DNA of 64,000 nucleotides from an uncultured Sutterella sp. (GCA_900543805.1 UQTE01000007.1:1-64000), one strand, 5' to 3'; shown: positions 42,926 through 51,433, counted from the stretch's first letter. Made by a program: numbers and translations. Notes: generated by a model from the sequence alone, not told the origin.

Positions 42926-43618
42926 TCAGAATACTGACCCACGAACCCCGTGCAGTCCCTCAACGGTAAGGCGCCAAACAACGTCCGGCCCCGTCATCCA
43001 GGCCGCCGTTTCAAAGGGCTCTTCGGGGCGCGGAAGAGCCCGTAGATTCGCCGCCAGATCTTCCGTCACGGGAATCGCCTCGTTCCCGACCCAAACCGTC
43101 GGGACGGGCGAAGCGCGCAGGCGTTGGGAAATCATCGAAAAGAGCCGATCGTCCTCCTCTGCATACGGAACGAAAATCACCGTCCCCGAAAAGACGTGAG
43201 ACAGCGCAACGTTCCAGGCGATCTCGGCCGCGGCTTCGGCGGGATAGCGGTGGATGCCTCGGCTCAGCATCGAGAGGGCGATCGACTTAAGATCCCGTTC
43301 GAGCGCCAAATCCAGGGCCGAGCGGTAGGCGCTTTCCAATAGATCCGCCTCTCCGCGCCGTCCGCCCGTCCAGGCGGGCGCGACCGTATGGATGACGTAC
43401 TTCGAGGGAAGACGAAAGCCCGGGGTGATTTTGCTCTTTCCGACTTCGCAACCGCCGAGATCGGCGCAGGCCCAGAGAAGCTCGCGCCCCGCCGCACGGT
43501 GAACGGCGCGGTCCACGCCGCCTCCGCCCAGAAGAGAACGGTTGGCGGAATTGACGACGGCGTCGACGGCGAGCGTCGTGATGTCGGCGCGCAGGACCCG
43601 GATGTTTTCGATGCGCAT
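42926..43618 (-). CDS. Macro-domain protein (ADP-ribose / O-acetyl-ADP-ribose hydrolase type)
   Basis: The 230-aa protein has a MacroD/YmdB-like domain in the first 175 residues or so: IRVLRADITTLAVDAVVNSANRSLLGGGGVDRAVHRAAG, then KYVIHTVAPAW and SIALSMLSRGIHRYPAEAAAEIA. These are the ADP-ribose-binding loops of the family, which removes ADP-ribose or acetyl groups from ADP-ribosyl conjugates. A C-terminal extension of about 55 residues after FVPYAEEDD is not part of the usual domain. I start at 43618 because AAGGAG precedes it. It is convergent with the exporter gene. The true substrate is not known. Confidence 0.9.
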   Translation of the reverse strand: MRIENIRVLRADITTLAVDAVVNSANRSLLGGGGVDRAVHRAAGRELLWACADLGGCEVGKSKITPGFRLPSKYVIHTVAPAWTGGRRGEADLLESAYRSALDLALERDLKSIALSMLSRGIHRYPAEAAAEIAWNVALSHVFSGTVIFVPYAEEDDRLFSMISQRLRASPVPTVWVGNEAIPVTEDLAANLRALPRPEEPFETAAWMTGPDVVWRLTVEGLHGVRGSVF

Positions 43619-43754
43619 GAGAGTCTCCTTTTCGTTCAATCCGTACATGATCGCAAGAAAGCGCGACAGACTTCGACGCATGCGGTCAAACGCTGCGCCG
43701 TTACAACGATCCATCCTCCCGACAGGACGGAAACAGTCTCGATGGAGATTCCAT

Positions 43755-43817
43755 AAAAAACGCACCGACTCCGGCGCCTGCGAAGTAAAGCTCGTTGCGG
43801 GCGCCGTCATCGGTGCG
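43755..43817 (-). terminator. Large terminator of the M20 peptidase gene
   Basis: On the minus strand an outer 8-bp stem (TCGGTGCG-type arms at 43761-43768 and 43810-43817) encloses a second stem built on GGCGCC arms, and a T6 run follows immediately. It is an unusually long two-tier hairpin for a terminator. Confidence 0.85.
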
Positions 43818-43863
43818 AAAGGAAGGGAGCGGCGCTCCCCTCCACTCGGTTGCTTGGAAGAAA

Positions 43864-44973
43864 TCAGAGAAGTTCGAGAACGTTCTTGAGCGTTTCGACG
43901 CGGTTTTCGATCGTCGGGATCTGGAGGTTTTCCTTCGCGCTGTGGAAGCCCGAACCCGCGGGCGCAACGCCGTCGACGACGATCGTATAGGCCGCGATCT
44001 TGTTGGCGTCGGAGCCGCCGCCCGCGTCCACCCAGGTCGCATCGTAGCCGGCGCGTCGGGCGGCTTCGTTGACGATGTCGACGAGCGCCTTCGTGCGGTC
44101 GGTGTAAGGCATGGCGGGCGAGTCGGAAGCGATCTTGGCTTCGACCGTGATGCCGTCGCCCCAGTTCTTCTGAGCGAGTTCGCGGATGGACTTCTTCAGA
44201 TATTCGCCGTCTTCGTCGCTCTTGAAGCGCGTGTCGATCTTGAGCGTACAGAGATCGGGCACCGTGTTGCAGACCGTGCCGCCGTGAACGACGCCGACCG
44301 TCACGCTCGTGCCTCGGCCTTCGAGGTCCTGGAGAGCGCTCAGGGCGATCGTGAGGTGGGCGGCGGCGAGAACGGCGGAGCGGCCGTCCTGCGGGGCGTT
44401 GCCGGCGTGGGCGGAGACGCCGTGAACGGCGATGTCCCAGACGGTGCGGCCCTTGCGGGAGCGAACGAAGCCGCCGTTGGCGCGGCCCGGTTCGCAGACG
44501 ATCGCGTACTTGGCGGTCTTCGCCTGTTCGACGAGCCAGGCGCGCGAGCTGATCGAGCTCACTTCTTCGTCGGGGTTGTAGCAGACGAGAATGGCGAGGC
44601 GGTCAAGGTCTTCCTTGCGGGCGGCCTTGAGCGCGTGAAGAATGGCGATGACGCCCGCCTTGCAGTCGGCGCAGCCCGGACCCGTGACGCGGTCGCCTTC
44701 AATCTTGAAGGGACGTTCGGCGACGGTGCCTTCGGGGAAGACCGTGTCGAGGTGGGCGTTGAACATGATGTCGTAGTGGTCGGCGCCGGGTTTGTTCGTG
44801 GCGCGAAGACCCTTGCCCGCCTTCGGGCCGAGGTCGACGAGTTCAGTCGCAAAGCCGAGTTCGTCGTAGTGACGCTTCATGATTTCGGCCACCTTGGTGA
44901 CACCCTCGACCGTGGCGGAGCCGCAGTCGATGTTGACAACTTCTTCGAGGTCCTTGAGATAGGCTTCGAGCAT
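43864..44973 (-). CDS. M20-family metallopeptidase (glutamate carboxypeptidase-like)
   Basis: This 369-aa dizinc hydrolase belongs to the carboxypeptidase G2/ArgE/DapE group. Metal ligands appear in MFNAHLDTVFPEG, in GCADCKAGVIAIL (bridging Asp), in CYNPDEEVSS (catalytic Glu and ligand) and in VCEPGRANGG, with the C-terminal His expected near GSGFHSAKENLQ. A dimerisation domain with HGVSAHAGNAPQDGRSA is inserted. I start at 44973, because the preceding codons of a longer frame contain the ribosome-binding site GGAG. There is no signal peptide. It probably releases C-terminal Glu or trims peptides; the substrate is uncertain. Confidence 0.9.
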   Translation of the reverse strand: MLEAYLKDLEEVVNIDCGSATVEGVTKVAEIMKRHYDELGFATELVDLGPKAGKGLRATNKPGADHYDIMFNAHLDTVFPEGTVAERPFKIEGDRVTGPGCADCKAGVIAILHALKAARKEDLDRLAILVCYNPDEEVSSISSRAWLVEQAKTAKYAIVCEPGRANGGFVRSRKGRTVWDIAVHGVSAHAGNAPQDGRSAVLAAAHLTIALSALQDLEGRGTSVTVGVVHGGTVCNTVPDLCTLKIDTRFKSDEDGEYLKKSIRELAQKNWGDGITVEAKIASDSPAMPYTDRTKALVDIVNEAARRAGYDATWVDAGGGSDANKIAAYTIVVDGVAPAGSGFHSAKENLQIPTIENRVETLKNVLELL

Positions 44974-45115
44974 TCTTCTCTCCATGGAAAAAAGTCTTCG
45001 GGCGCCTCCGAAAAAGAATTTCGGAGAACGCTTCCGTTTCGGGTCGGAGAGTATTGTCGCCGATACGACCGCCTTCGGCATTGCACCAAGGTACTAGGGC
45101 CGGGAAAAGAAGCCC

Positions 45116-45751
45116 TCAGGGCAAAACGCCGATTTCGGCGAGGAAGTGGTGAATCTCCAGGGCCGAGCGCACTTCAAGCTTTTTGCAGGCGTTCGAGCGG
45201 TGGATCTTGACGGTGTGCTCTTGGATGTCGAGGTCGATCGCGATCTGCTTGTTCATCTGATCGAGCGCCACGCGCCTGAGAATCTCCTTCTCGCGGTCGG
45301 TGAGTTTCTCGTACTTCTCCCGCATGGCTTCGACGCGAATCGCATGCCGGCGCTCGGCGATGTTTCGCTCCGTCATCTTCTTGACCGCCTCGCGCAGTTT
45401 CGCGGGTTCGATCGGCTTTTCGCAGAAGTCGTCGGCGCCCAACTTCAGGGCCGAGACCGCCATTCCGACGTCTCCGTGTCCCGTGAGAAAAAGAATCGGC
45501 AGATCGATCCCGCGGCGAAGCATCTCCTGTTGGAGTTCGAGGCCGCTCATGCCGGGCATGCGCACGTCGAGCACCACGCAGCCGGGGTGACGCAGGTCGT
45601 CGCGGTCGAGAAAATCGCGCGCGCTCTCGTAGGTGACGGCGTTGAAGCCCGCTACGCGAAGCGTGAAGGAGGCCGAACGGCGGACGCTTTCTTCGTCGTC
45701 CACGATGCGAACGAGCGGCGGATAAAGGTCGGGAGACGGAGTCGGGGTCAT
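45116..45751 (-). CDS. FixJ-type response regulator (receiver + LuxR HTH)
   Basis: This 211-aa two-component regulator has a receiver domain with acidic pocket VRIVDDEES, phosphoacceptor Asp in VVLDVRMPGMSG, Thr in LFLTGHGDV and Lys in CEKPIEP. It is followed by a linker and a GerE/LuxR helix-turn-helix (LTDREKEILRRVALDQMNKQIAIDLDIQEHTVKIHRSNACKKL). This is the FixJ/TtrR/TodT layout. A TTG at 45769 is an alternative start. The upstream gene on the same strand is the remains of its histidine kinase, truncated by a deletion, so the regulator has probably lost its cognate sensor. Confidence 0.9.
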   Translation of the reverse strand: MTPTPSPDLYPPLVRIVDDEESVRRSASFTLRVAGFNAVTYESARDFLDRDDLRHPGCVVLDVRMPGMSGLELQQEMLRRGIDLPILFLTGHGDVGMAVSALKLGADDFCEKPIEPAKLREAVKKMTERNIAERRHAIRVEAMREKYEKLTDREKEILRRVALDQMNKQIAIDLDIQEHTVKIHRSNACKKLEVRSALEIHHFLAEIGVLP

Positions 45752-45773
45752 GAAGCGGTTCTCACTCAAGGGG

Positions 45774-46028
45774 TCAGTCGTCGTTCAGAGAGGTCGGTCC
45801 GGCGTCTCTGCGCTGTGCAAAGCTCAGGGCCGCGCAAAGGCCGTAGGGCTCGAGCCTGCGGAAAAGGAGCTTCGCCGCATGGCGCTCGGCGATGACGCGG
45901 CAGATCGAGAGCCCGAGTCCGAGGCCTTCGAGCTTGTCGCTCGATATCGGATGAGCGAGATTCTTGAAGTCTTCGTCGGAAATCGCCGCGCCGTTGTCGC
46001 GGATTTCGAGCACCCAGCGCGGATCGTC
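45774..46028 (-). pseudogene. Histidine kinase, C-terminal ATPase remnant only
   Basis: About 84 codons remain of the HATPase domain. They contain WVLEIRDNG (G1 box), then SSDKLEGLGLGLSICRVIAERHAAKLLFRR (G2 region), and end at TSLNDD. The sensor, the phosphorylated His and the N box are missing. Coding similarity stops abruptly near 46028, where a flavodoxin fragment on the other strand begins within about a dozen bases. Its stop nearly abuts the start of the response regulator, the usual kinase-regulator operon order. An open frame continues upstream but in antisense to the flavodoxin, so it is not the original N-terminus. Confidence 0.8.
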
Positions 46029-46034
46029 CGAGAG

Positions 46035-46472
46035 GACGCCGTCGCCGAAGAGGTGCACCGCATCGCGGGCGGGGACATCGTCCGTCTCGAAACGGTCGAG
46101 CCCTATCCCGAGTCGTACGACGCTACGGTCGAGCGCTCGAAGAAGGAACGGGAAACGAACGCGCGCCCGGCCCTCAAGACCGCCCTGCCCGATCTCGACA
46201 AGTACGACACGATCGTCCTGGCGCATGCGATCTGGAGCGGGCGCATGCCGATGCCCGTGCGCACCTTCCTTGACGCGGTCGATCTTTCGGGCAAACGCGT
46301 CGCACACGTGACGACCCACGGCGGAAGCGGTCTCGGTCGAAGTCACGACGAACTCGCCGAGCTCGAACCCGAGGCCGTGCTGCTCGAACCCCACGACGTC
46401 TACGGCTGGCACGGCGTGCGGGATTTGGGGAGCGTCGGTGCGTGGTTGAAGCGCATCGGGCTTGCCCGATGA
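46035..46472 (+). pseudogene. Flavodoxin lacking its N-terminal FMN-phosphate loop
   Basis: The segment from VAEEVHRIAGGDIVRLETVEPYPESYDA onward, through YDTIVLAHAIWSGRMPMPVRTFLDAVDLSGKRVAHVTTHGGSGLG to the C-terminus, is typical of short-chain flavodoxins. The opening beta-strand and the phosphate-binding loop (normally a Tyr-Ser-x-Thr-Gly-Asn-Thr type motif) are absent. The frame is open upstream to an ATG at 45750, but those codons are the reverse strand of the kinase remnant. FMN binding should be lost. Both genes lost their 5' ends at the same point. Confidence 0.8.
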
Positions 46473-46495
46473 GGTCTTCGGCAAACCGATGAGAC

Positions 46496-46529
46496 GAAAA
46501 GGGCCGCATCCCCGAGGGAAAACGGCCCG
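46496..46529 (-). terminator. Terminator of the 208-aa pRiA4b-ORF3-like gene
   Basis: GGGCCG (46501-46506) pairs with CGGCCC (46523-46528), with T4 following on the minus strand. Confidence 0.7.
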
Positions 46530-46547
46530 TTGCGGCGTCAAGGCTGC

Positions 46548-47174
46548 TTATTTCTCGTCGAGACTCTCCCATTCGGGACGGTAGTACGGATCCTTGGGAT
46601 CGAAGTTCGTGCCCAGGGACGCCACGGCGTAGTCCAAGTGGGTCTCGGGATACTCAAAGTTCACCGTCCTCAAGTCAACGCCGTCCTTCTTCGCCTGAAC
46701 AATCAGATCGCGCTTGTACATGAAGGAGTAGATGCCGCCGCAGTCTTCCCCCGGCGCCGCCCCGCGACGCTCCACAATTTCGTAATCGAAGTAGAGTTCG
46801 TCGTCTTCCCAGGATTCGACGGTCAGGGTGTGTACCCAGTCGTCGCCGAAGTCGTACACGTACTCGAGCGTTTTGGGGTAGTGCGGCAACACCGAGTCCA
46901 GCCGAATGGATTCCTCGTCGATGTGTTCGCCGCAGAAGAAGGAAATCATGTCATCTTGCGTCGGACCGATTTGGAAGGCCGGACGACTGAAGCGGACCCG
47001 TTTCGGTTGGAAAACGTGTAGATGATGGCCTTCCCATTCGAATGCCGCCTGCAGAGCCTCGTGCAGCTGACCGAAACTCGCGCCTCCGACAATGCGGATC
47101 CGTCGCCAGACGGGAGGCTTGGTGATGCCTTTGAGTTGGGCCTTGATCGTGAAAACGCCGTCTCGAGGGGCCAT
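46548..47174 (-). CDS. Plasmid pRiA4b ORF-3-like protein, copy 1
   Basis: The 208-aa protein belongs to the pRiA4b ORF-3/IS1096 TnpR-like family. The signatures are FTIKAQLKGITKPPVWRRIRIVGGASFGQLHEALQAAFEWEGHHLHVF at the N-terminus, then LEYVYDFGDDWVHTLTVE, and GAAPGEDCGG. The family is widespread on plasmids and mobile elements but its biochemical role is unknown. I start at 47174, which follows CGGAGAC. It lies downstream of a paralogous copy on the same strand. No transposase or plasmid gene is adjacent, so it looks chromosomally fixed. Confidence 0.87.
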   Translation of the reverse strand: MAPRDGVFTIKAQLKGITKPPVWRRIRIVGGASFGQLHEALQAAFEWEGHHLHVFQPKRVRFSRPAFQIGPTQDDMISFFCGEHIDEESIRLDSVLPHYPKTLEYVYDFGDDWVHTLTVESWEDDELYFDYEIVERRGAAPGEDCGGIYSFMYKRDLIVQAKKDGVDLRTVNFEYPETHLDYAVASLGTNFDPKDPYYRPEWESLDEK

Positions 47175-47280
47175 GGTTTGTCTCCGAATTAGGGTGTTGA
47201 GGATCCAGGTGTAAGGGAATGTCGCCGTCGCTTCCATGCATTGGGCTGCGAGTCGAATCCTTTGGCGAATGGGACGACTT

Positions 47281-47306
47281 ACCGGGCCTTTGGAGGAAGG
47301 CCCGGT
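47281..47306 (-). terminator. Hairpin between the two pRiA4b-ORF3-like genes
   Basis: ACCGGGCCTT and AAGGCCCGGT form a perfect 10-bp stem with a 6-nt loop. No T-run follows, so it may attenuate or stabilise rather than fully terminate. Confidence 0.55.
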
Positions 47307-47320
47307 AAGTATCCGAAGGC

Positions 47321-47977
47321 TTAGTCTTCGCTCTCCGGCTCCTTGATATCGCGGTACCAATCGGGGGCCCAGTTCGCATTCCGGGGATTGAAGTCCGGCC
47401 CCAAGACCGCCAAGGCGTAGTCGAGGTCGGTGCCCCGGGCGTACGGATCGCGGGATCGCAGATCCACACCCTCTTTCTTCGCCTTGGCAAGGCAATCGCG
47501 CAGTTCGCAGAAACGGTGCGGTCCGCCGCAGTCTTCGGGCGGCGCCGCGCCGAAGCGCTCGAGGATTTCGTATTTGGCGCCTCGAACGGGCTGCGCCCGC
47601 CAGGCTTCCAGAGTCAAACGGTGATACCAGTCGTCACCGCAATCGTAGAGGTAGTCGAGTTGTCTCGGGTAATACGGCAACACCGCGTCGAGCCTTGTCT
47701 CGGCCTCGTCTTCGGGGACTTTGCCGTAAAAGTACTCCCACTCGGCGTCCTCCCCGTCGGCCGGTCCGATGATGGGGCCGCTGTGATCGCCGGGCTTGGC
47801 GTCGCCGTCGAGGAACAGGTGCAGGTGATAGTCCTGCCAACCGAAGGCTTCCTGGAGCGCCCGATGAAGATCGGCAAACGTGGCCGTGCCGTTGATGCGG
47901 ACGCGGCGCCAGACGGGCGGATTCTTGATGTCGGCGAGCTGTACCTTAATGGTGAAGGCGCCCTGGAGACGAGTCAT
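47321..47977 (-). CDS. Plasmid pRiA4b ORF-3-like protein, copy 2
   Basis: This 218-aa protein is a paralogue of the neighbouring downstream gene. It shares FTIKVQLADIKNPPVWRRVRINGTATFADLHRALQEAFGWQDYHLHLF, LDYLYDCGDDWYHRLTLE, GAAPPEDCGG and the LDYALAVLGPDFNP ending. An acidic insertion near residue 75 (PADGEDAEWEYF) distinguishes it. GAGG precedes the ATG. The pair probably arose by local tandem duplication followed by divergence. The function is unknown, as for the family as a whole. Confidence 0.87.
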   Translation of the reverse strand: MTRLQGAFTIKVQLADIKNPPVWRRVRINGTATFADLHRALQEAFGWQDYHLHLFLDGDAKPGDHSGPIIGPADGEDAEWEYFYGKVPEDEAETRLDAVLPYYPRQLDYLYDCGDDWYHRLTLEAWRAQPVRGAKYEILERFGAAPPEDCGGPHRFCELRDCLAKAKKEGVDLRSRDPYARGTDLDYALAVLGPDFNPRNANWAPDWYRDIKEPESED

Positions 47978-48123
47978 GGGTTTTCCTCAAAACGCAATGG
48001 GGAACTCTCGTTGTAGGACTTCCTCGGGAGAGTCCGACAACGGACTTCCAAGCAGTGTACCGAACCGCCGACTCTCGCGCGGAAGAATTTGAGCCGCAAG
48101 GCCCCGCTGGACCAATTAAGAAG

Positions 48124-48158
48124 GAAAAAGGGGCGAAGCCCGAAGGCCGCGCCCCTTT
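48124..48158 (-). terminator. Terminator of the amino-acid-binding protein gene
   Basis: AAAGGGGCG (48127-48135) and CGCCCCTTT (48150-48158) form a 9-bp stem; minus-strand transcription runs into a T-run. Confidence 0.85.
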
Positions 48159-48215
48159 CCCGGACAAAGCACGCTCCGGCGGCCGGTCACGAAGGACCGT
48201 CCGTCGGTCGGATCG

Positions 48216-49028
48216 TCAACTGCCGAACCACTTGCGGTAGATCTTGTCGAACGACCCGTCCGCCTTCATGGCGTCGAGCGTCGAGTTGAGCTGCGCAAGA
48301 AGTTCGCCGTTCTGCTTGTTCACGGCAAAGCCGTACTGATCTTCGGAAAGAACGTAGGGCATCTCGGTGAGTCCCATCCCCTTCGACGACTTCTGAGCGA
48401 GGAAGTACTCGTTCACGGGTCGGTCGTTCACCATTGCGAAGCACCCGCCCTGACTCAATTCCATAAAGGCTTCGGCCGCGGAATTGAAGGTGCGGATGGT
48501 CGTGCCGGGAATGCGCTTCATGTAGACGGCGCCCGCGGACCCGATCTCGGCGCAGAGGCACTGGTTTTCCAGGCTTTCCGGACCGGTGATCTTGGGAGCG
48601 TTGGCCTTCGTCGTCATGATCGTGAGACCCGCGTCGTAGTAGGGTTTCGTAAAGTCGACCTTGGCCGCGCGTTCGGGCGTGATGGTCAGGGCCGAAACCG
48701 CCACGTCGACGGATTTCGCGAGAAGCGCGGGAACGAGCGCGTCCAGACCCAAGGAGACGATTTCGATTTCGCGGTCCATCCGCTTGCCGACCTCGCGGAT
48801 GAGGTCCATGTCGAAACCTTCATACCGACCGCTCTCGGTATCAAGATATTCAAAGGGCGGATAGGCCGTGAGCGATCCAACGCGAAACACCTTCTGGGCG
48901 GCGGGTCGGGTTTCGTCGACGGGTTTGGCGAACGCGTCCTGCGTTTCGGTGGAGAGGGACGCAAACAAGGAGCCGATGATGACGGCGGAGACGGCTGCGA
49001 CGGCAGCAAACTTTTTGGTGTTAGCCAT
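48216..49028 (-). CDS. Orphan periplasmic amino-acid-binding protein (SBP family 3)
   Basis: This 270-aa solute-binding protein is of the polar amino-acid ABC transporter type. A Sec signal peptide is at the N-terminus. Domain signatures are RVGSLTAYPPFEYLDTESGRYEGFDMDLIREVGKRM, then DVAVSALTITPERAAKVDFTKPYY with the Arg that grips the ligand alpha-carboxylate, and YGFAVNKQNGELLAQLNSTLDAMKADGSFDKIYRKWF at the C-terminus. No permease or ATPase gene is adjacent, so it must share a transporter encoded elsewhere. The ligand is unknown. It is preceded by nearly 600 bp without a gene. Confidence 0.9.
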   Translation of the reverse strand: MANTKKFAAVAAVSAVIIGSLFASLSTETQDAFAKPVDETRPAAQKVFRVGSLTAYPPFEYLDTESGRYEGFDMDLIREVGKRMDREIEIVSLGLDALVPALLAKSVDVAVSALTITPERAAKVDFTKPYYDAGLTIMTTKANAPKITGPESLENQCLCAEIGSAGAVYMKRIPGTTIRTFNSAAEAFMELSQGGCFAMVNDRPVNEYFLAQKSSKGMGLTEMPYVLSEDQYGFAVNKQNGELLAQLNSTLDAMKADGSFDKIYRKWFGS

Positions 49029-49622
49029 GATGAAGGGCCTCGATATAACGGGCGGATTGTGCAGCCTGTACTCGTCCCTCTAGGTATCGTTCACATGCTT
49101 TGCGGTCTCGACAAACGGAAACCGCGCCGCGGGGACTCTCATACAGCCGGACCCTCCTCGGGTGGCCGTTCCGTTCAGTGCCGGACACAAGCGGCCTCAA
49201 ACGGAACTTTAAGTGCGGATTGTCTATGTACGGAGACGGGATCGTCCGTCTCCGGAAGGCTCGGTCGGGCGGAAGCACTTCCGAACTCCTTCCCTCGGCC
49301 GGGAGGCGACTCCCGTCCGGATCCTCAGCGCCTTCACGGGCGTTTCGGATGGATCCATCCTACTTCGGTTTTTGTGCGGCGCAACCGAAGAATCCCCTCT
49401 TTTTCGTGAAGAAAACGTCGTTTCTTGATTCTCATCAAAAATACCTTTCCAAACGTCGGAGCATCGGTCCGTAAGTTTGCCGTAAGCCTTTGCCGCAAAG
49501 CGACGGTTATCATAGAAATGTCGCCGGCGCGCCGAACATTGGGAGAACGGTGTGCGGCATCGCCCTACGGGGAGAAACGAACGGCCGGCGTCACAAAAAA
49601 CACACGAACAAAGGGAGTCTTC
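49029..49622. other. Divergent 594-bp intergenic region with a 9-bp inverted repeat
   Basis: No gene is supported. CGGAGACGG (49231-49239) with CCGTCTCCG (49246-49254) is a perfect inverted repeat around 6 nt and lacks a T-run, so it is a candidate operator. The region separates the divergent amino-acid-binding protein and aryl sulfotransferase copy 2 and must contain both promoters. Confidence 0.4.
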
Positions 49623-51419
49623 ATGAACTGCAAAAAATCCCTTCTGACCGTTGCGGTCGCTCTCGCCCTGCCCCTTTCCGTCATGGCTTCGGGCGGCGCT
49701 TCCGGCACGAAGATCGACTGGATCGTCGAGGGCGAACTCGGCACGATCGTCATCAATCCCTACGACATCGCGCCTCTGACGGCCGTGATCCGCAACGGCG
49801 GTTATGTCCTCACGAAGGCGTCGGTGCGCATCGTTCCGAAAAAGGGCGGTCAGGAAATCCGCTACGACGTGGGTCCCCAGACGCTTCTGACCCACGGCGG
49901 CATCCCGGTCTGGGGGCTCTACGCCGACTACATGAACACGGTCGAAGTGCGCTACACGCGCGTCTTCCAGGGGAAGAGCGAAGAAAAGACGGAAACCTAC
50001 AAGATCCGCACCGCGCCCGTCTACTTTGAAGCGACGGGCAACCGCGCGCAGTCTCCGGGCGCCTTCCAGGTCGACGTGAAGACCCGTCCCTCGAAGGAAT
50101 TCAAGGACCGTCTCTACTTCATCAACAACCTCCTCTCTCCGGGCCCGAAGTCCCAGCAGGTCGTCTGGAACAACCCGGTGGGCGGCGCCCAGGAATGGGC
50201 CAACTATCCGCAAAACGCCGTCGTCGACACGACGGGTGAAACGCGCTGGTTCATGAAACCCGACGCGATCTACGATCCGCGCGACCCGTTCAAGTCCGGG
50301 ATCATGATGGGCTTCCATCAGAACGCCGACGGCACCCTCACCTGGGGCTACGGTCAGCGCTACGTGAAGTACGACATCATGGGTCGCGAAGTCTACAACC
50401 GTCTGATTTCGCCCAACTACAACGACTTCTCGCACGCCCTGAGCGTCGGGGAAAACGGCCATCAGTTCCTGCGCGTGGGGTCGTCCGACCTTCGCCGCGC
50501 CGACAACACGCACGTGCGCACGGTGCGCGACGTGATCATCGAAGTGGATTCCGAATCGGGGAACGTCGTCGACGAATGGCGTCTCTTTGAAATCCTCGAT
50601 CCGCAGCGCAACATCGTCTTGAAGTCGATCGACCAGGGCGCGGTGTGCCTGAACGTCGACCTCTCGAAGTCGGGCCAGACCCTGACGGCCGAACAGATCG
50701 CCAAGCTCGAGGCGCAGCACGCCTTCGGCGACATCACCGGCACGGGCGCGGGCCGCAACTGGGCCCACGTCAATTCGGTCGACTACGACGCCGAAGACGA
50801 CTCGATCATTATTTCGTCCCGTCATCAGTCGGCCGTTGTCAAGATCGGCCGCGACAAGAAGGTGAAGTGGATCCTCGCCGCCCCGAACGGCTGGCGCGGC
50901 GAATGGAAGGACAAGGTCCTCACGCCCGTCGACAAGGACGGCAATCCCTTGAAGTGCCGTCTCGGCAAGTGCGAAGGCGACTTCGACTGGACCTGGACGC
51001 AGCACACGGGCTGGAAGATCAACGAAATGAGCAAGGGCGACGTCATCTACGTGTCGGTCTTTGACAACGGCGACGGACGCGCCTTCGTGCAGCCCGACGA
51101 TCCGAAGGAAAAGTACAGCCGCGCGGTCGTCTACAAGATCGACCAGAAGAAGATGACCGTTCAGCAGGTTTGGGAATACGGCAAGAACCGCGGCCACGAA
51201 CTCTACGCTCCGATCACCTCCTCGGTCGAATACTGGAAGGACAAGGATTCGCTCCTCGTCTACTGGGCTTCGATCGGCGTAGGCTCGAAGGAAGGTCCCG
51301 CCCCGGTTCTGACCGAATTCAAGTGGGGCGAATCCAAGCCCTCGATCGAACTGAAGTTCCACAACACGCTCGGCTACCGCGCTCTGCCGATCGACGTGCA
51401 GAAGGCCTTCGCCAAGTAA
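49623..51419 (+). CDS. assT: PAPS-independent aryl-sulfate sulfotransferase (AssT), copy 2
   Basis: This 598-aa paralogue of copy 1 is collinear over the whole mature length. A Sec signal peptide ends around LSVMASG. The key residues are all conserved: His in FSHALSVGENGHQF, His in NWAHVNSVDYD, Arg in IISSRHQSAV, the sulfohistidine site in FDWTWTQHTGW, and the Cys pair KCRLGKCEG. I start at 49623, after AAAGGGAG. Unlike copy 1 it has no porin behind it and ends in a terminator. Differences in the N-terminal and middle loops suggest different aryl donors or acceptors (inference). Confidence 0.93.
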   Translation: MNCKKSLLTVAVALALPLSVMASGGASGTKIDWIVEGELGTIVINPYDIAPLTAVIRNGGYVLTKASVRIVPKKGGQEIRYDVGPQTLLTHGGIPVWGLYADYMNTVEVRYTRVFQGKSEEKTETYKIRTAPVYFEATGNRAQSPGAFQVDVKTRPSKEFKDRLYFINNLLSPGPKSQQVVWNNPVGGAQEWANYPQNAVVDTTGETRWFMKPDAIYDPRDPFKSGIMMGFHQNADGTLTWGYGQRYVKYDIMGREVYNRLISPNYNDFSHALSVGENGHQFLRVGSSDLRRADNTHVRTVRDVIIEVDSESGNVVDEWRLFEILDPQRNIVLKSIDQGAVCLNVDLSKSGQTLTAEQIAKLEAQHAFGDITGTGAGRNWAHVNSVDYDAEDDSIIISSRHQSAVVKIGRDKKVKWILAAPNGWRGEWKDKVLTPVDKDGNPLKCRLGKCEGDFDWTWTQHTGWKINEMSKGDVIYVSVFDNGDGRAFVQPDDPKEKYSRAVVYKIDQKKMTVQQVWEYGKNRGHELYAPITSSVEYWKDKDSLLVYWASIGVGSKEGPAPVLTEFKWGESKPSIELKFHNTLGYRALPIDVQKAFAK

Positions 51420-51433
51420 GTTCCTTCCCCTTT

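Noticed and set aside
45750..46472. A 240-codon plus-strand frame as a complete flavodoxin
   Set aside because: Its first 95 or so codons are the reverse complement of a histidine kinase ATPase domain and lack the flavodoxin phosphate loop; only the part after about 46035 is flavodoxin.
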